A stretch of 22,026 nucleotides of DNA from SIG607 sp036307305 (GTDB lineage: Bacteria; Bacillota; Clostridia; Oscillospirales; Acutalibacteraceae): NCBI GenBank assembly GCA_036307305.1, contig JAXJXV010000024.1, positions 1-22,026 on the forward strand, given 5' to 3'. A model generated the notes under the pieces. The model was not told where the DNA came from and made no database searches. It was given only the letters and a program-made list of their open reading frames with translations. The position numbers were made by a program, and so were the translations under genes. Below are positions 1 through 5,476 of the stretch, one piece after another; position 1 is the first letter of the stretch; every line of letters starts with the position of its first letter.

Positions 1-122
1 AGATTAGATATCCCATAGCATAAGCTAGTAAGGTCCCCGGAAGACTACCGGGTTGATAGGCACCAAGTCTAAAGGCAGTGATGTCTGAGCTAGGGTGTAC
101 TAATAGACCGAGGGCTTGACCT
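1..122 (+). rRNA. 23S ribosomal RNA, 3' end (partial)
   Basis: The first ~120 bases match the conserved 3' terminal part of bacterial 23S rRNA, including the stretch before the end that reads GTGTACTAATAGACCGAGGG followed by CTTGACC. The gene begins upstream of the window. The exact 3' end is approximate. It is followed by tRNA-Lys, tRNA-Glu, 5S and tRNA-Asn on the same strand, so this is the distal part of an rRNA operon. Confidence 0.95.
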
Positions 123-179
123 ATATTTTCGATTCTCACGCAATCTACTTTGTTCAGTTTTGAAGGTGTGATTAGATAT

Positions 180-255
180 GCACCATTAGCTCAGTTGGTA
201 GAGCACCTGACTCTTAATCAGGGTGTCCCGGGTTCGAGTCCCTGATGGTGCACCA
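180..255 (+). tRNA. tRNA-Lys (CTT)
   Basis: A 76-nt cloverleaf. Acceptor arms GCACCAT (180-186) and ATGGTGC (245-251) pair fully, the discriminator is A252 and the CCA end is encoded (253-255). The anticodon CTT is at 213-215, and the T-arm holds GGTTCGAGTCC. It lies in the 23S-5S spacer and is probably cut from the rRNA operon transcript. Confidence 0.97.
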
Positions 256-296
256 CTTTGCTTACTACCATTATTAATGGTTTAGGGTATATATGT

Positions 297-372
297 GGCC
301 CGTTGGTCAAGTGGCCTAAGACTCCGGCCTCTCACGCCGGCAACATGGGTTCGAATCCCGTACGGGTCACCA
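297..372 (+). tRNA. tRNA-Glu (CTC)
   Basis: A 76-nt cloverleaf. Acceptor GGCCCGT (297-303) pairs with ACGGGTC (362-368), with one G-T pair. The anticodon stem CCGGC/GCCGG closes a loop with anticodon CTC at 331-333, and CCA is encoded at 370-372. It is the second tRNA between 23S and 5S. Confidence 0.96.
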
Positions 373-398
373 TTTTTAAAAAAGTGAATAATATGTAA

Positions 399-438
399 TA
401 AACAGCATAAGCTGTTTATATATAGTGCCTTAGGGCAC
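399..438 (+). other. Two small hairpins in the tRNA-Glu to 5S spacer (possible processing sites)
   Basis: TAAACAGC (399-406) pairs with GCTGTTTA (411-418) around ATAA, and GTGCC (425-429) pairs with GGCAC (434-438) around TTAG. They sit just before the 5S gene and have no following T-run, so processing structures in the rRNA precursor are likelier than terminators. The processing role is inference. Confidence 0.4.
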
Positions 439-446
439 GAGAAGAA

Positions 447-563
<117 letters not shown>

Positions 564-569
564 CAATTT

Positions 570-645
570 GCCTTGATAGCTCAGTCGGTAGAGCACGCGG
601 CTGTTAACCGCGGTGTCACAGGTTCGAGCCCTGTTCGAGGCGCCA
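570..645 (+). tRNA. tRNA-Asn (GTT)
   Basis: A 76-nt cloverleaf. Acceptor GCCTTGA (570-576) pairs with TCGAGGC (635-641), the anticodon GTT is at 603-605, the discriminator is G642 and CCA is encoded at 643-645. It follows 5S by a few bases and is the last gene of the rRNA operon, just before the terminator. Confidence 0.97.
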
Positions 646-679
646 AAAATCCCGTTCACGAAAGTGAGCGGGATTTTTA
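646..679 (+). terminator. Intrinsic terminator of the rRNA/tRNA operon
   Basis: A 14-bp stem, 646-659 with 664-677, closed by a GAAA tetraloop and rich in G-C at CCCGTTCAC/GTGAGCGGG, ends in a run of T. It directly follows the CCA of tRNA-Asn. Confidence 0.93.
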
Positions 680-770
680 CTTCTTACTTCTTACCTCTTC
701 ACTCTTACCTCAACCAAAATTTTACGGGATTTTTGGGAAGTAAGAAGTAATAGGTAAGAGGTAATAAGTG
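678..770. repeat. Heptamer-based imperfect palindrome
   Basis: The left arm (680-711) is built from CTTACTT/CTTACCT-like 7-base units. The right arm (737-770) is built from the complementary units AAGTAAG, AAGTAAT, AGGTAAG and AGGTAAT. The arms can pair over about 34 positions with roughly eight mismatches. The ~25-nt centre itself has CCAAAA and TTTTTGG. It lies between the rRNA operon terminator and a promoter. No transposase is nearby. It looks like a dispersed non-coding palindromic repeat, but copy number cannot be judged from this window. Confidence 0.7.
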
Positions 771-799
771 TTGTGGCATCGCCGTTTTTATGCTATAAT
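771..799 (+). promoter_or_regulatory. Sigma-A promoter of the YcxB-like gene
   Basis: TTGTGG (771-776), a 17-bp spacer, and TATAAT (794-799) with an extended -10 TGC at 791-793. Transcription would start near 806, which rules out the GTG at 768 as the start codon of the next gene. The block from 777 to 801 is nearly repeated at 1632-1653. Confidence 0.8.
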
Positions 800-821
800 A
801 CACTTAAAGGTTGGTGATTTT

Positions 822-1355
822 GTGGAAATTAGAGCGAAATGTAAATTCAATAAAGATTCCATTAGTGCGTTAGCGCATTTAGCTACATTTAAGAAAGCGA
901 ATCCAAAAAAAACGGTTATTATGAGGACTGTTCTGTGCGTTATTTTGCTTTTAGTCATTATTGCAGAACTAGTTGTTTTTGAATTTGATATTATTCCGAT
1001 TGTTTTAATTGTTGTTGATATTCTTGTAATTGCAATAGATTGTTTCATGTATTTTCTTTTGCCTAGAATACAATATAAAGCATTGGCAAAAATGCAAAAT
1101 GTAGAAAATCAGTACATCTTTTGTGATAATGTACTAAAGACATTTACTAAAAGCCAAGAATATAACGGTGAAGCAGAAATTGAATATTCGTTGTTCGTAA
1201 AAGTTTACGAAACATCAAGGTATTTGTTTTTATACCAAACAAATAATCAAGTCTTTATTATTGATAAAAACACCATTGAGGGTGGGACGGCTGAAGATAT
1301 TAGAAATAAGTTGTCCTCTATCGTAAAGGACAAGTACGTTATTTGTAAATATTAA
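822..1355 (+). CDS. YcxB-like two-TM membrane protein
   Basis: A 177-residue protein of unknown function, resembling the YcxB-like family. After about 30 polar residues come two hydrophobic helices separated by a short FEFDIIP turn. The ~95-residue C-terminal domain ends with the pattern YETSRYLFLYQTNNQVFII then a lysine and acidic segment, typical of the YcxB-like fold. The reading frame is open back to a GTG at 768, but that lies inside the promoter. The GTG at 822, about 11 nt after AAAGG, is the first plausible start. It is transcribed alone between two terminators. The family name rests on pattern memory and no function is proposed. Confidence 0.7.
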   Translation: MEIRAKCKFNKDSISALAHLATFKKANPKKTVIMRTVLCVILLLVIIAELVVFEFDIIPIVLIVVDILVIAIDCFMYFLLPRIQYKALAKMQNVENQYIFCDNVLKTFTKSQEYNGEAEIEYSLFVKVYETSRYLFLYQTNNQVFIIDKNTIEGGTAEDIRNKLSSIVKDKYVICKY

Positions 1356-1400
1356 AGAAAATCAGGTTTTCACCCAGTTCTTTTTCGGACACGAGAGACA

Positions 1401-1434
1401 AAAAAGAACGAAGCATTCGCTTCGTTCTTTTTTT
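1401..1434 (+). terminator. Intrinsic terminator after the YcxB-like gene
   Basis: Stem AAAAAGAACGAAGC (1401-1414) pairs with GCTTCGTTCTTTTT (from 1419), with an ATTC loop and a long T-run. Confidence 0.88.
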
Positions 1435-1437
1435 ATC

Positions 1438-1635
1438 CAAGCCGACAGGCTTGGCATATCATCACGCAATAGCGTGTATATCATCAAATGCGACAGGTCG
1501 CATTTGTATCTCATCACACCAAAGGTGTGTACAAAAACTCTTTCGCAATGATGATATACAACTTCTTTCGAAGTTGATGATATGCAATTCCTTGCGGAAT
1601 TGATGATATACAATGCTCCGCATTGATTTTTCATC
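1438..1635. repeat. Array of seven small hairpins separated by ATATCATC / GATGATAT spacers
   Basis: Seven hairpins with different stems follow one another: 1438-1453, 1463-1476, 1486-1505, 1515-1529, 1559-1576, 1585-1602 and 1611-1625. In the left half the linkers contain ATATCATC (1456-1463, 1478-1485, and a variant at 1508-1515). In the right half the linkers contain the reverse complement GATGATAT (1550-1557, 1576-1583, 1602-1609). The halves meet at 1530-1549, so left linkers could pair with right linkers and give a branched structure with hairpin side arms. Stems vary in sequence but keep pairing. It is non-coding and lies between a terminator and a promoter whose -35 is the tail of the last hairpin. 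Confidence 0.85.
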
Positions 1636-1651
1636 GCTTTTATGTTATAAT
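1623..1651 (+). promoter_or_regulatory. Promoter of the EamA-type transporter, overlapping the last hairpin
   Basis: TTGATT (1623-1628), a 17-bp spacer, and TATAAT (1646-1651) with extended -10 TGT at 1643-1645. The -35 begins within the 3' arm of the seventh hairpin. The segment 1632-1653 matches 777-801 with a 2-3 base gap and one C/T change. Confidence 0.75.
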
Positions 1652-1713
1652 ACCGCTAATGCAGCAAAGAAATGATAAGGCTCTTTATCTTACGTGCCGT
1701 GGAGGGAAGATAA

Positions 1714-2619
1714 ATGGGATATTTATTTTTAAGTATTGCTTTAATTGTAGGAACTGCAAAAGGATATTGCGGAAAGAAAACAAGCTCAGCTATTGAGACA
1801 AAAACCGATTCAATGATTTTAAATTTGTTTCGAATGATACTATGTATTTTGATTGGTTTTTTGCTGACAGTGTGGCAGAATGGATTTGCGACGCTACTGC
1901 CTAACACAGCAATATTGCTTATATCCGCTCTTTCAGGAATTGCAACATCTATGTTCGTGATATGTTGGCTTCTTTCCGTTAGGACGGGTTCTTATATGAT
2001 GGTAGAGGTCTTTCTTCTTTTGGGAGTTACGGTACCAATCGTTCTTTGCCGTGTTTTATTTTCAGAGAAAATAGCCGCGTTGCAAGTAGTGGGAATTGCC
2101 GTATTGCTTATAGCTATTTACATAATGACCGCTTACAATTCATCCGTTAAGGGAAAAATGAATTTTACTGCTTTTTTGCTTCTTCTTTTGTGTGGATTTT
2201 CAAACGGAATGGTTGATTTTTCGCAAAAGCTTTTTGTGAAAATAGTACCCCAAGGAAGCATTGCGGTATTTAATTTCTATACTTATATTTTCTCGGCATT
2301 GACGTTAGCTATCGTGTATTATGTATTTCGCGCTACAGACACACGTGAAGGAGAAAATGTTCGTAAACCTATTGTAGTAATAAAATCTAGTTGGTATTTT
2401 ATAGTTATAATGGCTGTCTGCCTTTTTGCTAATTCATTTTTTAAGACTCAGGCGGCGCAATATCTTGATGCAGTCTTGCTTTATCCTTTAAGTCAAGGTT
2501 GCGCGGTAATATTGTCGTTGCTGATGGCTGCTGTTTTCTTTAAAGAAAAGATAACTGTGAAATGCGTAGCGGGTATATTTCTGTCCTTTGTGGCGTTGCT
2601 TATGATAAATTTCGGTTAG
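1714..2619 (+). CDS. EamA/DMT-superfamily membrane transporter
   Basis: A 301-residue protein with about ten hydrophobic segments in two similar halves (roughly residues 1-135 and 150-300), the usual size and shape of drug/metabolite transporter (EamA) family permeases. The second half ends with a pair of helices around LLYPLSQGCAVILSLLMAAVFFKEK, a typical EamA pattern in which the last-but-one helix precedes a short FKEK loop. It is expected to be a cytoplasmic-membrane secondary exporter of small metabolites; the substrate cannot be read from the sequence. The ATG at 1714 follows GGAGG (1701-1705) by a good distance. It is a single-gene unit between its own promoter and terminator. Confidence 0.85.
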   Translation: MGYLFLSIALIVGTAKGYCGKKTSSAIETKTDSMILNLFRMILCILIGFLLTVWQNGFATLLPNTAILLISALSGIATSMFVICWLLSVRTGSYMMVEVFLLLGVTVPIVLCRVLFSEKIAALQVVGIAVLLIAIYIMTAYNSSVKGKMNFTAFLLLLLCGFSNGMVDFSQKLFVKIVPQGSIAVFNFYTYIFSALTLAIVYYVFRATDTREGENVRKPIVVIKSSWYFIVIMAVCLFANSFFKTQAAQYLDAVLLYPLSQGCAVILSLLMAAVFFKEKITVKCVAGIFLSFVALLMINFG

Positions 2620-2636
2620 TATGCAGAGATAATGTT

Positions 2637-2668
2637 AAAATCCTCGTTCAAAGAACGAGGATTTTTTT
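2637..2668 (+). terminator. Intrinsic terminator after the transporter gene
   Basis: TCCTCGTTC (2641-2649), loop AAA, GAACGAGGA (2653-2661), then seven T. Flanking A-T pairs extend the stem. Confidence 0.92.
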
Positions 2669-2704
2669 AGTTGCAAAAGGAATGACGTATCATCAAGACG
2701 GCTT

Positions 2705-2920
2705 TCATTTTTGAAGATTTGGGTTATTAGTTCTATCGAGCAAATAATCTATACTTACATTATAAAAATTTGCTAATTTAATTAAAACTTCAGCAGTTAA
2801 AGAAATAACACCATTTTCGTATTGTGAATAAGTGTTTTGTGATACATTTAAATATTTTGCCAATTCTTTTTGTTTTATATCTTTGTCTTCTCTGATACCT
2901 CTCAAATTTTTATATGGCAC
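2705..2920 (-). CDS. XRE-family HTH transcriptional regulator
   Basis: A ~71-residue protein that is almost entirely one Cro/C1-type helix-turn-helix: KQKELAKYLNVSQNTYSQYENG covers helices 2-3, followed by VLIKLANFYNVSIDYLLD. It probably binds DNA as a dimer. The frame opens at a GTG at 2929, but the ribosome site AGAGGTGAT overlaps that codon and is correctly spaced for the fourth codon, GTG at 2920, so I use the latter. It is divergent from the zinc-ribbon/lipoprotein genes. The intergenic region holds two palindromes, the likely operators, so it is probably an autoregulated repressor of the neighbouring cassette. The repressor role is inferred from context. Confidence 0.88.
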   Translation of the reverse strand: MPYKNLRGIREDKDIKQKELAKYLNVSQNTYSQYENGVISLTAEVLIKLANFYNVSIDYLLDRTNNPNLQK

Positions 2921-2946
2921 AATTATCACCTCTTATTTATTATGCA

Positions 2947-2965
2947 ATATCTGTAATAAAGATAT
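2947..2965. promoter_or_regulatory. Candidate XRE operator 1
   Basis: ATATCTGTA (2947-2955), central A, TAAAGATAT (2957-2965): a palindrome with one mismatched pair that ends on the first base of the -35 hexamer. Its centre is 25 bp from that of operator 2. Confidence 0.7.
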
Positions 2966-2993
2966 TGACATTTATCTGTAATACAGATATAAT
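2965..2993 (+). promoter_or_regulatory. Perfect consensus promoter of the zinc-ribbon/lipoprotein operon
   Basis: TTGACA (2965-2970), a 17-bp spacer, TATAAT (2988-2993). Both hexamers match the sigma-A consensus exactly. The promoter is covered by operator palindromes, as expected for a strong promoter held down by a repressor. Confidence 0.9.
2974..2988. promoter_or_regulatory. Candidate XRE operator 2
   Basis: A perfect palindrome ATCTGTAATACAGAT with central A2981. It fills most of the spacer between -35 and -10, so a bound dimer would block RNA polymerase. Confidence 0.75.
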
Positions 2994-3038
2994 AAGAATG
3001 TCAGATTTTGGCGAATTATTAAAAAGGAGTGACTAAAT

Positions 3039-3362
3039 ATGAAATTTTGTCAAAAATGTGGAAAAGAAATTGCTGAGGAAGCGATAATATGTCCCGGATG
3101 TGGTTGTGCTATTTCCGAGGAAAAGAAAGGAAAGGGCGGAAATGACGGTCTGGCAGTTGCTGCTAAAGTTTTCTTGATTTTAGGATGTATTGCTCAAGGG
3201 TGGTTGTTGCTTCCTTTAGCTTGGTGTTTACCAATTACAATTTCCATTTGTAACAAAATGAAAAACAACGAACCGGTTGGAACAGGTCTTAAGGTATGTT
3301 CATTGCTGTTTGTAAGTGTGATTGGCGGTATTTTATTGTTGTGTCGTTCTGATAACAAATGA
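3039..3362 (+). CDS. Zinc-ribbon membrane protein
   Basis: A 107-residue protein. An N-terminal zinc ribbon has two knuckles, CQKC (C4, C7) and CPGC (C18, C21). A charged, glycine-rich linker (about 27-36) follows, then two hydrophobic segments (about 38-70 and 84-102). Many Firmicutes membrane proteins carry this zinc-ribbon head; no specific role is known. The start follows AAGGAG closely. It is first in a unit with the lipoprotein gene, 19 nt downstream, under the operator-covered promoter. Confidence 0.8.
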   Translation: MKFCQKCGKEIAEEAIICPGCGCAISEEKKGKGGNDGLAVAAKVFLILGCIAQGWLLLPLAWCLPITISICNKMKNNEPVGTGLKVCSLLFVSVIGGILLLCRSDNK

Positions 3363-3381
3363 TTGTTAATAGGAGTTAATT

Positions 3382-3729
3382 ATGAAGAAAATATTTATTG
3401 TATGTTTGGTTATGGTTATTAGTGTTTCGCTATGTAGTTGTGGTACACCTAATGATATAATTAAAGGAACAGGCGCCGACGTTATAAATTCAGAAGCTTC
3501 AATTTCTTTAGAAGAATTCAATAAAATTGAAACAGGAATGACGTATCAACAGGTATGTGATATAATTGGCGGAGAAGGAACTCTTGGCTCAAGTGTTGAC
3601 GTTGGAATTGGTGAAGAGTATAAAACGGAAATTTATCAATGGACTGGTGACGGTTCTATAGGTGCTAACGCTAACGTTTCATTCCAAGGCGGTAAGGTTG
3701 TATCAAAAGCACAAATGGGATTAAAATAG
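3382..3729 (+). CDS. Lipoprotein with DUF3862/BLIP-like domain
   Basis: A 115-residue protein. A signal peptide of about 19 residues ends in a lipobox with the lipidated cysteine at C20 (LCSC), so it should be anchored outside the cytoplasmic membrane. The mature part has the pattern F-N-K-I-E-T-G-M-T-Y-Q-Q-V-C-D-I-I-G-G-E-G-T, then YQW, and ends with a VSFQGGKVVSKAQMGLK-type strand. This is the usual outline of DUF3862, related to the BLIP/SmpA-like fold that often mediates protein-protein contacts. TAGGAG precedes the ATG. It is co-transcribed with the zinc-ribbon gene. The function is unknown. Confidence 0.8.
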   Translation: MKKIFIVCLVMVISVSLCSCGTPNDIIKGTGADVINSEASISLEEFNKIETGMTYQQVCDIIGGEGTLGSSVDVGIGEEYKTEIYQWTGDGSIGANANVSFQGGKVVSKAQMGLK

Positions 3730-3804
3730 ATTAATAATATTTAAACGATAATGAAAATGTTTCGTATTAAGTGAAATTTATCTTTTAATTTTGTAAATTT
3801 AATT

Positions 3805-3847
3805 AACAAGCAGAAGCCTTTTAGTTTCTGCTTGTTTTATTTTTTTG
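3805..3847 (+). terminator. Intrinsic terminator after the lipoprotein gene
   Basis: AACAAGCAGAA (3805-3815) pairs with TTCTGCTTGTT (3826-3836), followed by a T-rich run to 3847. Confidence 0.85.
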
Positions 3848-3898
3848 TTGAATTTTGTCAAATTTAGTGATACACTTTACTTGACAGGCTATCTGTCA
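3848..3898 (+). promoter_or_regulatory. Promoter and adjacent palindrome upstream of the DUF898-like gene
   Basis: TTGAAT (3848-3853), 17 bp, TACACT (3871-3876) with extended -10 TGA at 3868-3870. Just downstream, TGACAG (3882-3887) and CTGTCA (3893-3898) form an inverted repeat around GCTAT, ending before the AAGGAGGGG ribosome site. It could be an operator or an mRNA hairpin. It shares CTGT/ACAG with the XRE operators but with the half-sites in the opposite order, so I do not assign it to that regulator. Confidence 0.55.
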
Positions 3899-3916
3899 TA
3901 TTAAGGAGGGGTTTAT

Positions 3917-5374
3917 ATGGCAACAAAATCAGTATCATTTAGCATTTTATCTATTCTAATTATTTTAGGTTTAGCGGTGGCGATTATAGGCGGCATTATA
4001 GCTCTAATCGTTTATTTAGCTAACAGAGGCAAAGAAAAAACCGTTGACACTAATTTAGACGAAAACAAATCATTTTTTGACGGAGGTTATCTTGCTTACA
4101 TAGGCTACAGTCTTTTAGTAGTATTCGTTACAAGCATTACATTTGGTATTGCATTTCCTTGGATGTGCTGTTTAATGCAGAGATGGAAAGCAAAGCACAC
4201 GGTTGTTTGCGGAAAGCGTATGTATTTTGACGGCACAGGCGTACAGCTTATAGGCAAATTCATTCTGTGGTCTTTTCTTACCATAATAACCTTTGGTATT
4301 TATGGTTTCTGGATGGCTATAGCTGTAAAAAAATGGATAAGCAAACATACTCATTTTGTTGGCGAAGAAGATAATAACAGTTATTTTGACGGTGGTATAC
4401 TGGGCTTAATAGGTACTAATATTTTAGCTTTAATTGTAGCTGTCGTTCCGTTTGTGGGATTTGCCTGGTCTAACATTATCAAAACTAAGTGGGAGACAAA
4501 GCATACCGTTACCGATTCAAGACGACTTATATTCACGGGTACTGTGGGAACATTTTTCCTCAAATATCTTTTATGGGGATTTTTGACCTCAATTACTTTT
4601 GGAATTTTCGGTTTATTTATACCTGTTAAGAATCTTCGCCTTGAAGCTGAGAATACTATCGACCATGAGCATACCGTAGAGGCTCAGATGAAGCAGAGTG
4701 AATACAGAAATATAATTCGTACTGACTGTTCTTCCTTTAAGAGCTACAACGTTGAATTTGAAATGGAAGGAATTAAGGCAGGAATTACTGACAATATGTC
4801 ACAGGAAGAGCTTCTTGCTATTGCAAACGGCGGCTCTCGCGCGGCACAGTACTTATATGTTGTTCGCTATTCAGAAGGACAGTATACAGCCGAGCCGTTT
4901 TCATCCTTGCTTAAGGCTTCTGCAGAGGCTGAGTATGCACCTGCAATGTGTCTTTACGCTTTAAGCCACGATATAGACGAGCAACAAAAGGCTGATTTAT
5001 TTACTAAATCAGCTAATAAAGGTCAGCTACCTGCAATAAGAAACAGAATGATTTGTTTTGCTAATCTTGGTCTTACACAGAATAAGCTTGATTATCTTAA
5101 GGAAGCGGTTCGTTACGGTGACTTGTTAATAGAAAGCGGCGAAGAACTTTCTGAAGATGAGCAAACTGCTATTAAAAAATGTGTTCTTGCTATCAGAAAG
5201 ATAGAGTCAGCCAAGTCTGTTTCTTCAGGCGGTGGAAAGGTGGTTCTTGCTGTAGTTGCTGTTATTGCAGTAATAACTATTTTACTTGGTATTGTTTGCA
5301 GTCTGTTTATGTTTAAGAGAGCGGAATTTCCTATGGAAAATATGGACAGACCTTCTGTAGAAGCCGTTTATTAA
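3917..5374 (+). CDS. DUF898-like multi-TM protein with Sel1-like cytoplasmic region
   Basis: A 485-residue protein. The N-terminal TM (about 10-35) is followed by four repeats of about 50 residues, each beginning with F-D/T-G and running through a hydrophobic hairpin (start points near 53, 103, 156 and 206). Odd repeats end with W-x-x-K-H-T (90-95, 191-197) and even ones with T-F-G-I-(Y/F)-G. This resembles DUF898 (YjgN-like). Residues 295-410 are alpha-helical with A-N-G-G-S-R-A-A-Q-Y-L and A-E-Y-A-P-A-M-C-L-Y-A-L units, like Sel1/TPR repeats. A final TM (about 443-465) precedes a short tail. It has a very strong AAGGAGGGG site and is a single-gene unit. Its function is unknown; a membrane scaffold or stress role would be a guess. 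Confidence 0.75.
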   Translation: MATKSVSFSILSILIILGLAVAIIGGIIALIVYLANRGKEKTVDTNLDENKSFFDGGYLAYIGYSLLVVFVTSITFGIAFPWMCCLMQRWKAKHTVVCGKRMYFDGTGVQLIGKFILWSFLTIITFGIYGFWMAIAVKKWISKHTHFVGEEDNNSYFDGGILGLIGTNILALIVAVVPFVGFAWSNIIKTKWETKHTVTDSRRLIFTGTVGTFFLKYLLWGFLTSITFGIFGLFIPVKNLRLEAENTIDHEHTVEAQMKQSEYRNIIRTDCSSFKSYNVEFEMEGIKAGITDNMSQEELLAIANGGSRAAQYLYVVRYSEGQYTAEPFSSLLKASAEAEYAPAMCLYALSHDIDEQQKADLFTKSANKGQLPAIRNRMICFANLGLTQNKLDYLKEAVRYGDLLIESGEELSEDEQTAIKKCVLAIRKIESAKSVSSGGGKVVLAVVAVIAVITILLGIVCSLFMFKRAEFPMENMDRPSVEAVY

Positions 5375-5395
5375 CAAAAGCTTTTTTATAAAATC

Positions 5396-5430
5396 AACAC
5401 CCGATAAAAAAATCGGGTGTTTTCTTTTTT
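5396..5430 (+). terminator. Intrinsic terminator after the DUF898-like gene
   Basis: AACACCCGAT (5396-5405) pairs with ATCGGGTGTT (5412-5421) around a run of A, followed by TTCTTTTTT. Confidence 0.92.
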
Positions 5431-5476
5431 TAAAACGGGGATACTAAAATTATATTAATTATATCGAGGTATAAAA

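Noticed and set aside
1362..1634. Minus-strand 90-residue frame across the terminator and hairpin array
   Set aside because: No ribosome site, and the sequence is explained by the repeats.
1438..1635. CRISPR array
   Set aside because: Units are unequal, the repeated piece is only about 8 nt and changes orientation halfway, the variable parts are self-complementary, and no cas genes are near.
3882..3898. Third XRE operator upstream of the DUF898-like gene
   Set aside because: It shares CTGT/ACAG with the operators at 2947-2988, but the half-sites are in the reverse arrangement and spacing differs.
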